NCBI RefSeq assembly: GCF_014650175.1
Contig: NZ_BMUL01000015.1
Coordinates: 89,048-153,047, forward strand
Length of the DNA stretch: 64,000 bases
Direction of reading: 5' to 3'
Origin: Streptomyces termitum
GTDB lineage: Bacteria; Actinomycetota; Actinomycetes; Streptomycetales; Streptomycetaceae
Below are positions 31,857 through 39,796 of this stretch, one piece after another; the stretch's first letter is position 1, and each line of letters opens with the position of its first letter. Both the position numbers and the translations under genes were made by a program. A model generated the notes under the pieces. It saw only the letters and a list, made by a program, of their open reading frames with translations. It did not search any database and had not been told where the DNA came from.

Positions 31857-32990
31857 TCAGCTCTTGGCCGCGGTGGCCCTGGTCGCCTTGGCGGTCTTGG
31901 CCGCCGTGGCGGGGGCGGCCTTCGCGTCGTCCGCGCCGGCCGCGTCCGCCGGGGCCTCCGCGTCGGTGCCCGGCTCGGCCTTCGCGGCCTCGGGGCGGAC
32001 GCCGACGCCCAGCTTCTCCTTGATCTTCCGCTCGATCTCGTTGGCGAGGTCGGGGTTGTCCTTGAGGAAGTTGCGGGCGTTCTCCTTGCCCTGGCCGAGC
32101 TGGTCGCCCTCGTACGTGTACCAGGCACCGGCCTTGCGAACGAAGCCGTGCTCCACGCCCATGTCGATCAGGCCGCCCTCGCGGCTGATCCCCTGGCCGT
32201 AGAGGATGTCGAACTCGGCCTGCTTGAACGGCGGCGCGACCTTGTTCTTCACGACCTTGCAGCGGGTGCGGTTGCCGACCGCCTCGGTGCCGTCCTTGAG
32301 GGTCTCGATGCGGCGGATGTCGATGCGCACCGAGGCGTAGAACTTGAGCGCGCGGCCACCGGTCGTGGTCTCCGGCGAGCCGAACATCACGCCGATCTTC
32401 TCGCGGAGCTGGTTGATGAAGATCGCGGTGGTCTTGGACTGGTTGAGGGCGCTGGTGATCTTCCGGAGGGCCTGGCTCATCAGACGGGCCTGGAGACCCA
32501 CGTGGGAGTCGCCCATCTCGCCCTCGATCTCCGCGCGCGGGACGAGCGCGGCGACGGAGTCGATGACGATGAGGTCGAGGGCGCCGGAGCGGACCAGCAT
32601 GTCGACGATCTCAAGGGCCTGCTCGCCGTTGTCCGGCTGGGACAGGATGAGGTTGTCGATGTCGACGCCCAGCTTGCGGGCGTACTCGGGGTCGAGGGCG
32701 TGCTCGGCGTCGACGAAGGCGACCTGGCCGCCGGCCTTCTGCGCGTTGGCCACGGCGTGCAGGGTCAGGGTCGTCTTGCCGGAGGACTCCGGGCCGTAGA
32801 TCTCCACGACACGGCCGCGCGGCAGGCCGCCGACGCCCAGGGCGACGTCGAGGGCGGTCGATCCGGTGGGGATCACCTCGATCGGCTCCTGGGTACGGTC
32901 GCCCATGCGCATCACGGCGCCCTTGCCGAATTGGCGTTCAATCTGTGCGAGCGCGGCGTCGAGCGCCTTCTCGCGGTCGGTTCCTGCCAT
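31857..32990 (-). CDS. recA: Recombinase RecA
   Basis: RecA pairs homologous DNA and triggers LexA self-cleavage in the SOS response. The 377-residue protein has Walker A GPESSGKT (residues 66-73), IDSVAALVPRAEIEGEMGD and the L2 region (ETTTGGRALKFYASVR). The C-terminus is the long Ala/Lys-rich acidic tail found in Streptomyces RecA. I chose ATG 32990 (MAGTDREKALDAAL); the frame extends to 33056 but the promoter found at 33034-33056 rules that out. Two promoters are visible upstream, one with a LexA box and one of the RecA-NDp type. recX follows 4 bp downstream. Confidence 0.98.
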   Translation of the reverse strand: MAGTDREKALDAALAQIERQFGKGAVMRMGDRTQEPIEVIPTGSTALDVALGVGGLPRGRVVEIYGPESSGKTTLTLHAVANAQKAGGQVAFVDAEHALDPEYARKLGVDIDNLILSQPDNGEQALEIVDMLVRSGALDLIVIDSVAALVPRAEIEGEMGDSHVGLQARLMSQALRKITSALNQSKTTAIFINQLREKIGVMFGSPETTTGGRALKFYASVRIDIRRIETLKDGTEAVGNRTRCKVVKNKVAPPFKQAEFDILYGQGISREGGLIDMGVEHGFVRKAGAWYTYEGDQLGQGKENARNFLKDNPDLANEIERKIKEKLGVGVRPEAAKAEPGTDAEAPADAAGADDAKAAPATAAKTAKATRATAAKS

Positions 32991-33033
32991 GGGTTCCACC
33001 CGGGGTGTCTGAGTCGATCGCTTCATGTGAAAG

Positions 33034-33056
33034 ACGCTAACCCCTGCCACTGACAA
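33034..33056 (-). promoter_or_regulatory. RecA-NDp (ClpR/ClgR-type, LexA-independent) promoter of recA
   Basis: On the minus strand the sequence reads TTGTCAGTGGC, six bases (AGGGGT), then TAGCGT. The RecA-NDp consensus is TTGTCAGTGGC-N6-TAGGGT, so the -35 part and the spacing match exactly and the -10 part matches in five of six bases. This promoter class drives damage induction of recA independently of LexA in actinobacteria. It ends 43 nt before ATG 32990. Confidence 0.9.
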
Positions 33057-33130
33057 CGGGCCCTCGCGTCTCTCCGACCTGTGGACAACTCGCCTCGCTG
33101 CCCGCGATTCCAGGGGCCGGAACCTTCATG

Positions 33131-33157
33131 AGAATAGATGTTCGATTTTCATGTCAA
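33131..33157 (-). promoter_or_regulatory. LexA-controlled promoter of recA with SOS box
   Basis: Reading leftward, TTGACA (33152-33157) and TATTCT (33131-33136) are separated by 15 bp. Between and over the -10 lies GAACATCTATTC (33132-33143), a LexA-type dyad GAAC-N4-GTTC with one mismatch. The box would block this promoter until RecA stimulates LexA cleavage. The region is distinctly AT-rich for this genome. Confidence 0.75.
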
Positions 33158-33256
33158 GCGCGCCACGCGGACCTGTGGACAACCCCGGCGCACCGCCCTC
33201 GACCGGTCCGGAACCGCCCCGGAGCAGGCCCGGAACCCCGTTGGTACGGTCGCCGG

Positions 33257-33859
33257 ATGGGAGACCAGGGAGAGCACCGGGCGGAGAACCGGCCGGAGAC
33301 CCCGGGGGGCGGCTGGGACGCGGGGGCCGTTCGCGCCCGTCTCCGCGAGCTGGCCGCGCACGACCCCGACCTGCGGCGCTTCGGGGCCGGCACGCACCGC
33401 TACGCGCTGTCCCGCCCGCTGCCGGAGCGCGAGATCCGGGCCTTCGAGGAGGCCCACGGCGTCGCGCTGCCCGGGGAGTACCGCTCCTTCGTCGCGGCGG
33501 TGGGCGACGGCCCGGCCGGACCGGCCCACGGGCTGCTGCCGCTGACCGTCCCCCGCCCGGAGGCGGACGACGCGTGGGCCGTGGACGACGAGTGGCGGGA
33601 GGACCGGCGGCCCGGCCGCCTCGCGGAGCCGTTCCCCCTCGCCGCTCCCCGGCCCGGCCGCCTCGGGACGGCGGAGACCGAGGCGCTGACGCGGGGCACG
33701 CTCGCCCTGGCCGAGCAGGGCTGCGGCGTGTTCTCCCGGCTGGTCCTGAACGGTCCCCACGCCGGTGAGGTCTGGGACCTCGACCCGGACTGGGGCGGCT
33801 TCACGCCGACCGGCACCGACTTCCGCGCCTGGTACACCACGTGGCTGACGGGCCCGTAA
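33257..33859 (+). CDS. SMI1/KNR4 (SUKH-type) family protein
   Basis: The 200-residue protein carries the SMI1/KNR4 fold signature EREIRAFEEAHGVALPGEYRSFVAAVGDGPAGP, then GLLPL, and ends FTPTGTDFRAWYTTWL. SUKH proteins are often immunity proteins against polymorphic toxins, but many Streptomyces members are stand-alone with unknown roles. No toxin gene is near, so I do not claim immunity. ATG 33257 has no Shine-Dalgarno sequence; TACGGT ends 6 nt before it, which fits leaderless translation. The gene diverges from recA, and its promoter region adjoins the recA SOS promoter. Confidence 0.8.
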   Translation: MGDQGEHRAENRPETPGGGWDAGAVRARLRELAAHDPDLRRFGAGTHRYALSRPLPEREIRAFEEAHGVALPGEYRSFVAAVGDGPAGPAHGLLPLTVPRPEADDAWAVDDEWREDRRPGRLAEPFPLAAPRPGRLGTAETEALTRGTLALAEQGCGVFSRLVLNGPHAGEVWDLDPDWGGFTPTGTDFRAWYTTWLTGP

Positions 33860-33955
33860 GCCCTGCCTCCGCCCCCGCCCTCCTGCCCCTCCTGCCCGCC
33901 CCTGCCCCGCCCTTCCTGCCTGTCCCGGCCTCCGCCCCCGCTCTCCCGGCCGGCG
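33860..33955. other. Pyrimidine-rich gap downstream of the SMI1-type gene
   Basis: About 95 bases after the SMI1-type gene are almost pure C and T on the plus strand, built from CCTCCTGCCC-like words. Together with the following sequence (to 34077) no gene or hairpin is seen. Such tracts can act as Rho sites or form triplex DNA. Confidence 0.5.
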
Positions 33956-34077
33956 ACCGCTTCGCGCACCGGCGACCGGTCCTCGGGACCCGTGGTCCGG
34001 CCGCCCGCGCCCGGGAAGGGGCACCCGCGTTCAGGGGGCAGGTGTCAGGGCCTCGGCCGCTCGGCGGGGTCGGCCGC

Positions 34078-34638
34078 TCAGTCCTCCAGGGTCCCGTTCC
34101 GGTGGTCCTCGTCGGCGCGGGACAGGGCGTCGCCGATCAGGCGGGTGGCGAAGTCGCGGTCGCCCGCGATGCGGTTGATGTGCTCGGCGAGCAGCAGGGC
34201 CGTGGCCTCCAGGGCGGTCATCTCCTCCGTCGTCCAGTCCCCGTACTGGCGGCGCCAGAGGCTGGGGCTCAGGCCGGTGCCCGCCGCGATCGCCATCCCG
34301 GCCATGGTCGGGATGGCCTCGGGGCTGACCGTCCTGGGCATCATGCGCAGGGTGGTGACCAGGCTGGGGACGACGTACTCGATGACGTCCCGGTCGTGCT
34401 CCTCGTGGGCCCTGCGCAGCCAGTTCATGAACATGTAGACGAGGGTGCAGGTGCCGTCCAGCAGGTCGTGGACCCCTTGGAGGTCGAGGGACGCGGCGAG
34501 CTGGTCGATCAGTCTCTGCTCCTCCGGGTCGGTCCCTGCCTTGCCGTCGTGGACGGCCTTGAGACGGGAATCGATCACCATGAGAGCCCCGTCCACGTCA
34601 CCGACGGGGGCGTGGCGGGGGTCGCAGGACGATGGCAC
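34078..34638 (-). CDS. Helical protein of unknown function
   Basis: I do not recognise this 186-residue protein. It is predicted to be mostly helical and soluble, with DPEEQRLIDQLAASLDLQG, LVYMFMNWLRRAHEEHDRD and MTALEATALLLAEHINRIAGD as the best-ordered parts. Codon use is like its neighbours. I chose GTG 34638 because AGGAGG lies 4 nt upstream (a short spacing); the open frame begins at 34725. It is flanked by a pyrimidine-rich gap on one side and the AI-2E-family gene on the other, with about 170 bp between, so it is probably transcribed alone. No membrane segment or signal peptide is seen. Confidence 0.6.
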   Translation of the reverse strand: MPSSCDPRHAPVGDVDGALMVIDSRLKAVHDGKAGTDPEEQRLIDQLAASLDLQGVHDLLDGTCTLVYMFMNWLRRAHEEHDRDVIEYVVPSLVTTLRMMPRTVSPEAIPTMAGMAIAAGTGLSPSLWRRQYGDWTTEEMTALEATALLLAEHINRIAGDRDFATRLIGDALSRADEDHRNGTLED

Positions 34639-34807
34639 TGTTCCTCCTCGTGTCGCCCGCGTCGGCGCGGGCAGTCCGTACGCTAGGAGGCTCATCGGAC
34701 GGGTTCCCGCCGATCGCGGAAACACCCTTCTGACGGCTGAACCGGGACACGGCTCGTTGACCCCGGCCCCCTCCCGAGCAGCGCTTCCGCCGGCCGGGCC
34801 CCGCCGG

Positions 34808-36178
34808 TCAGCGCTCCTCCGGAACGGGCCGCTCCTCGCCCGGTCCCTCGGCCGTCCCCGCCGCCTCGACCGCCTTCTCCTCCGGTTCCCCCGGGCCGTC
34901 CTTCTTGTGCTGGAGGGCCTTCTGGAGCCGGGCCAGGACCGCTTCGCCGTAGCGGCGGTGGCCGTGCACCCGGGGGTCGTCAGTGACGTCGTACCTCTTC
35001 ACGTACGCCCCGAGGAACGCCTGGAGGGTGGCGACGGCCGGAATGGCGATCAGCGCGCCGACGGCGCCGAGAAGGGCGGTGCCCGCGATGACCGAGCCGA
35101 AGGCCACCGCCGGGTGGATGTCCACCGTCTTGGAGGTCAGCTTGGGCTGGAGGACGTAGTTCTCGAACTGCTGGTAGACCACGACGAAGCCGAGCACCCA
35201 CAGCGCGTACCAGGGGTTCACCGTGAAGGCGATCAGCATCGGCAGGGCGCCGGCCAGGTAGGTGCCGATGGTGGGGATGAACTGCGAGACCAGGCCGACC
35301 CAGACACCGAGCGCGGGCGCGTAGGGCACGCCGAGGATCTCGAGGAGCACGAAGTGGGCGATGCCGGAGATCAGCGCCATCAGGCCGCGCGAGTAGAGGT
35401 AGCCGCCGGTCTTGTCCACCGCGATCTCCCAGGCGCGCAGCACCTCGGCCTGCCGGGCGGGCGGCAGGACGGAGCAGAGCGAGCGGCGCAGCCGGGGCCC
35501 GTCGGCGGCGAAGTAGAAGGCGAAGAGGAAGATCGTCAGCAGTCTGAAGAGGCCGCCGAGGAGGGTCGCGGAGACGTCGAGGACGCCGCTGGCGCTGTTC
35601 TGGACGTACTTCTGCAGCCAGTCCGACTTGAGGAGGCTGTCCTGCACCTCGACCCGGGAGAGGTCGGTGTGAAAGGTCTGGTTGCTCCAGTTGATGAGCG
35701 AGTCGAGGTACTGGGGGAAGTTGCCGACCATGTCGACGATCTGGCCCGCGAGCATCGAGCCGAGCAGGACGACGAAGCCGATGCCGGCGATCAGGACGCC
35801 GAAGAAGACCAGGAAGGTGGCGAGTCCCCGCCGCATGCCGCGCGCGGCCATGCGGCCGACGGCCGGCTCGATGGCGAGTGCCAGGAAGAACGCGAGGAGG
35901 ATGTTGACGAGCAGGCCGACGAGCTGGTGGAAGGCCCAGTCGCCGAGTTGGAAGCAGGCGTAGAGGGCGAGGGCCAGGACCATCGCGCGGGGCAGCCAGC
36001 GGGGCATGCGCGCCCCGGAGGCGCGGGCGGGGCCGAGGACTCCGGCGGGAGGTCCGTCTCCGGGGCCGGTGGCGAGCGCGCCGGGCGACGCGGGCGCGCC
36101 GTCCCCGTCGCTCCGGGCGTCGCCGGTCGTCGTCAGCGGCTTCTGGGCGGTCATCTCGGTGTCGTCTGTCGGGGCCAC
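34808..36178 (-). CDS. AI-2E transporter family (PF01594-type) membrane protein
   Basis: The 456-residue product has about eight transmembrane helices and the family pattern: LLVNILLAFFLALAIEPAV, a long extracytoplasmic loop (about residues 165-245), FAFYFAADGPRLRRSL, LGVWVGLVSQFIPTIGTYLAG and PKLTSKTVDIHPAVAF. Members export autoinducer-2 or act as ion antiporters. The hydrophilic ends (about 70 residues N-terminal, 55 C-terminal and acidic) face the cytoplasm. The start is uncertain: GTG 36178 and ATG 36154 are both possible, neither with a strong Shine-Dalgarno sequence. The gene is upstream of the unknown helical gene, on the same strand. Confidence 0.85.
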   Translation of the reverse strand: MAPTDDTEMTAQKPLTTTGDARSDGDGAPASPGALATGPGDGPPAGVLGPARASGARMPRWLPRAMVLALALYACFQLGDWAFHQLVGLLVNILLAFFLALAIEPAVGRMAARGMRRGLATFLVFFGVLIAGIGFVVLLGSMLAGQIVDMVGNFPQYLDSLINWSNQTFHTDLSRVEVQDSLLKSDWLQKYVQNSASGVLDVSATLLGGLFRLLTIFLFAFYFAADGPRLRRSLCSVLPPARQAEVLRAWEIAVDKTGGYLYSRGLMALISGIAHFVLLEILGVPYAPALGVWVGLVSQFIPTIGTYLAGALPMLIAFTVNPWYALWVLGFVVVYQQFENYVLQPKLTSKTVDIHPAVAFGSVIAGTALLGAVGALIAIPAVATLQAFLGAYVKRYDVTDDPRVHGHRRYGEAVLARLQKALQHKKDGPGEPEEKAVEAAGTAEGPGEERPVPEER

Positions 36179-36282
36179 CCCGCCAGTCTCGCGCACCCGG
36201 CGGACATTCCCGCCAGGGTGGTCGCCGATCGTCCCGGGCCGCCCGTCCGGAGGCTTCCCGGGGCGGGGCGGTCCTCCGTGGT

Positions 36283-36477
36283 TCAGCGCTTGTCGGCCGG
36301 GACGTCCATGGCCGAGCAGACCGCCCGCCACACGTCCTTCGCCTCCCAGCCTGCGTCCAGCGCCTCGTGGACGGTCCGGCCGCCGAGGTCGGACAGGACG
36401 TGGTCGCGCGCGAAGGAGTCGGCGTAGGAGCCGCCGAAGTGGTCGGCCATCCGTTCCCAGAAAATCGTCAACCGCAT
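36283..36477 (-). CDS. DUF3046-family small protein
   Basis: This 64-residue protein (beginning MRLTIFWERMADHFG, ending AMDVPADKR) matches the DUF3046 family, which in actinobacteria is found just upstream of recA. Here it lies about 3.3 kb upstream of recA on the same strand. It contains a helical middle part (FARDHVLSDLGGRTVHEAL) and a Trp-containing motif GWEAKDVWRAVC. The function is unknown. The ATG at 36477 diverges from the prenyltransferase-fold gene. Confidence 0.85.
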   Translation of the reverse strand: MRLTIFWERMADHFGGSYADSFARDHVLSDLGGRTVHEALDAGWEAKDVWRAVCSAMDVPADKR

Positions 36478-36522
36478 GACACCAGTATCCCGCTCCCAAG
36501 AGTGCAGCCCGTCCGCCGGGGC

Positions 36523-36550
36523 TTGTCACCGCGCCGTTCCGCCCTACCGT
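36523..36550 (+). promoter_or_regulatory. Predicted leaderless promoter of the prenyltransferase-fold gene
   Basis: TTGTCA (36523-36528), a 16-bp spacer and TACCGT (36545-36550) end 7 nt before ATG 36558. The gene has no Shine-Dalgarno sequence, which supports a leaderless transcript. Confidence 0.5.
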
Positions 36551-36557
36551 CGGATGC

Positions 36558-37508
36558 ATGGCCGAAAAACCCCTCTCCGCCCCGTCCTCCGTCCCGCCGG
36601 CCCCCGGATCTCCGCTGGCGCGCGCCGAACGGTTCGTCTGGCTGACGGCCCGCGTCCTCGAACAGCGCCGGTTCGCCTACCACTTCCGGCGCGGCGGCGC
36701 GGACCAGGTCGAGGCGGCCCTGTCGGCGTACCTCAACGAGGACGGCGGTTACGGCCACGCGCTGGAACCCGATCTGCGCGGCCCGGTCAGCCAGCCGCTG
36801 CACACCGCGCACGCGCTGCGCGTGCTGGACTCGATCGGCCGGTGCGGCGGGCCGCGGGTGGAGCGGATCTGCCGCTATCTGACGGCGGTCTCCACCCACG
36901 AGGGGGCGCTGCCCGCGGTCCATCCGTCGCAACGCGGCTACCCGGCGGCCCCGTTCGTGCCGGTGCTCGACGATCCCCCCGGGGAGCTGCTGTCGACCGG
37001 GCCGGTGGTCGGCGCGCTCCACCGCAACCAGGTCTGGCACGCCTGGCTGTTCCGGGCGACCGAGTTCTGCTGGACGGCGGTGGAGTCGCTGGAGAAGTCG
37101 CATCCGTACGAGGTGCTGGCCGCGGTCGCCTTCCTCGACTCGGCCCCGGACCGGTCCCGCGCGCGGGCGGCGGCCGACCGGCTCGGGCGGCTGGTCCGCG
37201 CGCAGGGCCTCGCCGTGCTGGACCCGGACCGGCCGGAGGACTTCCCGGTGTCCGAGGGGTACGCGCCCGGCGAGCACCACTTTCCGCACGACTACGCGCG
37301 CGTGCCGGACTCGCTCGCCCGCGACTGGTTCACCGACGAGGAGCTGGGGCGCTCGCTGGACTTCCTCGCGGCGGAGCAGGCCGAGGACGGCGGCTGGCCG
37401 ATCCGGTGGCGGGCCTGGGCACCGGGTTCCGCCCTGGAGTGGCGTCCGGTCGTCACGATCGAGGCCCTGCGGACGCTGCGCGCGTACGGCCGCCCGCTGG
37501 ACGGCTGA
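36558..37508 (+). CDS. Prenyltransferase/terpene-cyclase alpha-toroid-like protein
   Basis: The 316-residue protein contains repeated helical units with NEDGGYGHALEPDL and AEQAEDGGWPIRW, the DGG(Y/W) motif typical of alpha-toroid proteins such as squalene cyclases and prenyltransferase beta subunits. Such stand-alone Streptomyces proteins are often annotated as prenyltransferase, but no catalytic DxDD motif or zinc site is clear, so the activity is uncertain. It is soluble and lacks a signal peptide. The predicted promoter implies translation from the first base. It is a single gene, diverging from the DUF3046 gene and convergent with azlD. Confidence 0.6.
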   Translation: MAEKPLSAPSSVPPAPGSPLARAERFVWLTARVLEQRRFAYHFRRGGADQVEAALSAYLNEDGGYGHALEPDLRGPVSQPLHTAHALRVLDSIGRCGGPRVERICRYLTAVSTHEGALPAVHPSQRGYPAAPFVPVLDDPPGELLSTGPVVGALHRNQVWHAWLFRATEFCWTAVESLEKSHPYEVLAAVAFLDSAPDRSRARAAADRLGRLVRAQGLAVLDPDRPEDFPVSEGYAPGEHHFPHDYARVPDSLARDWFTDEELGRSLDFLAAEQAEDGGWPIRWRAWAPGSALEWRPVVTIEALRTLRAYGRPLDG

Positions 37509-37588
37509 GCCGACCGGGGACCGGTGAGAGGCGGGCGGGCGCGCGTGGCCGCCGTCCCAGGCCGTACGGGTCGTCGGGCCCCGGCCGA

Positions 37589-37674
37589 CGGGTACGCGCG
37601 CGCGTGGTCGCGGCATCCGGTCCGGCAGTGCCTTGAGCACGTACGGAAGGCGGGTACGCGCGCGTGGTCGCGGC
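37589..37674. repeat. Direct repeat with alternating CG tracts
   Basis: CGGGTACGCGCGCG...TGGTCGCGGC occurs at 37589-37614 and, two bases shorter, at 37651-37674. Both copies contain an uninterrupted alternating CG run, prone to Z-DNA, and they differ by one CG dinucleotide. They lie in the gap between two convergent genes and may act as terminator surrogates or be simple sequence drift. Confidence 0.6.
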
Positions 37675-37676
37675 TT

Positions 37677-37994
37677 TCAGCCGCCGAGGGCCCGTACGCC
37701 GGCCGTGACGGCGACGGCGGCCCCGACGACGACCAGGAAGGGGGCGCGCAGGACGAGCGCGAGCGCGGCGGCGGCGAGCCCGGCGGCGCGGGCGTCGAAG
37801 GCGAGCGCGGAGCCCGTGCCGAAGGTCTGCTGGGCGGTGAGCGCCGCGAGCAGGGCGACGGGGAGGAGCGCGGCGAGCCGCTGGACGAGCGGGCGCTCCA
37901 GGGCCTCGGCCGGCACGAGCAGCCCGATCAGTTTGACCAGGTAGCAGCCGGCGACGGTGAGGCCGATCGCGATCCAGACCTGGGTGCCGTTCAC
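37677..37994 (-). CDS. azlD: AzlD-family small membrane subunit
   Basis: This 105-residue protein has four hydrophobic segments (WIAIGLTVAGCYLVKLIGLLV, LLPVALLAALTAQ, AAGLAAAALALVLRAPFLVVVG and the C-terminal VAVTAGVRALGG). It belongs to the AzlD family, the small partner of AzlC in branched-chain amino-acid export. The GTG start overlaps the stop of azlC by 4 bp, so the two subunits are translationally coupled. It ends in the gap carrying the CG-rich direct repeats. Confidence 0.88.
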   Translation of the reverse strand: MNGTQVWIAIGLTVAGCYLVKLIGLLVPAEALERPLVQRLAALLPVALLAALTAQQTFGTGSALAFDARAAGLAAAALALVLRAPFLVVVGAAVAVTAGVRALGG

Positions 37995-38803
37995 CGGTCC
38001 CCCTCCTCGGTGCGGTTCTTCGTACGGTTCCCCGCGCGGTTCTCCGTGCCGCCCTCCCGCTGGGCGCGCCGGCCCCGGAACCAGAGGACGGCGGGCGCGG
38101 CGAGCGCCGCGACCAGGACGGGCACCCCGGCCGGGAGCACCGGCAGCAGGCCCAGGCCGAGGATGACGGCGATCCCGGCGGTGGCCCGTTCGGTCGCGGT
38201 CTTCAGCATGGGGGCGAGGAGCGCGAGGAAGACGGCGGGCCCGGCGGCGTCCAGGCCCCAGGCGGCGGTGTCGCCGATGGCCTCGGCGCCGAGCGCGCCC
38301 AGCAGGGTGGTGAGGTTCCACAGGACGTAGAGCGAGAGCCCGGTGACGGTGAAGCCGAGCCGGGCGGACCTGCGGTCGGGCTGGGCGAGGGCCACGGCGG
38401 TGGTCTCGTCGATGACCCACTGGGCGGCGAACGGCCGGACGGGCTTCGGCAGCGAGAGCAGCTGGGAGAGGCGCAGCCCGTAGAAGGCGTTGCGGGTGCC
38501 GAGGAAGAAGGCCCCGGCGGCGGCCGTGAACGGGTTCCCGCCGCCCGCGAGCGCGCCGACGAGGGCGAACTGCGAGGCGCCGGTGAAGACGAGGAGGCTG
38601 AGGGCGCAGGTCTGCAGGAGGGTGAGCCCGGCGCCCGCCGAGGTCACCCCGAAGGCGAAGCCGGAGAGGCCGACGGCGACGCCGACGCCGAGCGCGTCCC
38701 GGACGACGGCGGAGTCGGGCTTGCCGGGGCCTGCGGGGCCTCCCGCGCGCGGGGAGTCGTCACGTATGCCGCCCGTGACGCGGGGTGCTGTCTGTTCTGC
38801 CAC
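37991..38803 (-). CDS. azlC: AzlC-family branched-chain amino-acid exporter subunit
   Basis: The 270-residue membrane protein matches AzlC: VGVAVGLSGFAFGVTSAGAG, LVFTGASQFALVG, NAFYGLRLSQLL and WVIDETTAVAL. With AzlD it exports branched-chain amino acids or analogues. I chose GTG 38803. No Shine-Dalgarno sequence is present; TAACGT ends 7 nt before the start and overlaps the stop codon of the AraC regulator gene, so azlCD may have its own leaderless transcript. The C-terminus has a basic tail. The AraC-type regulator just upstream is the likely controller. Confidence 0.88.
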   Translation of the reverse strand: MAEQTAPRVTGGIRDDSPRAGGPAGPGKPDSAVVRDALGVGVAVGLSGFAFGVTSAGAGLTLLQTCALSLLVFTGASQFALVGALAGGGNPFTAAAGAFFLGTRNAFYGLRLSQLLSLPKPVRPFAAQWVIDETTAVALAQPDRRSARLGFTVTGLSLYVLWNLTTLLGALGAEAIGDTAAWGLDAAGPAVFLALLAPMLKTATERATAGIAVILGLGLLPVLPAGVPVLVAALAAPAVLWFRGRRAQREGGTENRAGNRTKNRTEEGDR

Positions 38804-38813
38804 GTCAGGGACG

Positions 38814-39674
38814 TTACGGGGTGCCCGGTCCCAGGTCTTGTACGTTCTTGCGGGCCTGGCCCCGGGCCCGCTGGTAGGCGCCGGGCGGGACACCGACGCT
38901 CCGCGTGAAGTGGCGGTTCAGGTGCGGCTGGTCGGTGAAGCCGACGGCGACCGCCGCGTCGGCCGGCGGGGTCCCCGCGTCCAGGAGCCGCCGGGCCCGC
39001 CGCACGCGCGCGTCGGTGAGCCAGGTGTGCGGGGGCATGCCGTACGCGGCGCGGAAGGCCCGCAGCAGGGCGAAGGGGCTGGTGCCGAGGTCGGCGGCGA
39101 GCCGCTCCAGGGTCGGCGGGTCGGCCATCCGCTCCTCCAGGACCGCACGCGCGCGTGCCGCGTCCCGGGCACCGGCCGCGCGGGGCGCGAGCGGCCGGAC
39201 CCGGCCGCCGTGGCTGCGCAGCAGGCGGGCGGTGACCAGGCGGAGCAGGCTGTCGGCGGCGAGCGCGTTGCCCTCCTCGGCCGCCCGGTGGATCCCGACG
39301 ACGAGCCGGGCCGCGTACGGGTCGTCGACGACGGGCTGGACGAAACCGGCCGGGCCCCGCAGGTCGAGCACGTCGGCGGCGATGGAGCGGACGAGTTCCG
39401 CGTCGGGGTAGATCGTGCGGTAGGTCCAGCCCTCGGGGACGGCCGCGTACCCGGTGTGCGGGGTGTCGGGGTTCACCAGGGCGATCTGTCCGGGGCCGGC
39501 GCGGACCAGGTCGTCGCCGTGGTGGAAGGCCTCGACGCCGTCGGTGACGGCGGCGAAGACGAAGCTCTCGTGGGTGTGCCGGGAGAAGGACTTCCGGATG
39601 TAGTGGGCGTGCAGGAGGTCGACCCCCGGCAGGTCGGCGTACTGCCAGTACCGTGCCCGCTCGCCCCTCTCCAT
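38814..39674 (-). CDS. AraC-family transcriptional regulator of azlCD (likely)
   Basis: The 286-residue regulator has an N-terminal cupin-type ligand domain (HTHESFVFAAVTDGVEAFHHGDDLVRAGPGQIALVNPDTPH). A C-terminal AraC double helix-turn-helix follows (LAADLGTSPFALLRAFRAAYG, DAAVAVGFTDQPHLNRHFTRSVGVPPGAYQRAR, shown in separate halves). Proteins of this kind next to AzlC/AzlD usually activate the exporter in response to an amino acid. It ends 10 bp before the azlC start. The start at 39674 diverges from lhr with about 120 bp between them. Confidence 0.88.
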   Translation of the reverse strand: MERGERARYWQYADLPGVDLLHAHYIRKSFSRHTHESFVFAAVTDGVEAFHHGDDLVRAGPGQIALVNPDTPHTGYAAVPEGWTYRTIYPDAELVRSIAADVLDLRGPAGFVQPVVDDPYAARLVVGIHRAAEEGNALAADSLLRLVTARLLRSHGGRVRPLAPRAAGARDAARARAVLEERMADPPTLERLAADLGTSPFALLRAFRAAYGMPPHTWLTDARVRRARRLLDAGTPPADAAVAVGFTDQPHLNRHFTRSVGVPPGAYQRARGQARKNVQDLGPGTP

Positions 39675-39796
39675 GGGTCCATTCTGCGCCCCCTCCGCAC
39701 CCCCGACGAACCGGACCGCACCGCTCCGGAAATCGGGTGGGGCCGGATCTCCGCAGGTCCGGGCGGTTGTCGGTGGCGGGGTGCACGATGGGGAGC

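Noticed and set aside
33257..34638. SMI1-type protein plus unknown neighbour as a toxin-immunity island
   Set aside because: No toxin domain or secretion signal is encoded nearby, and the two genes are convergent; composition matches the surroundings.
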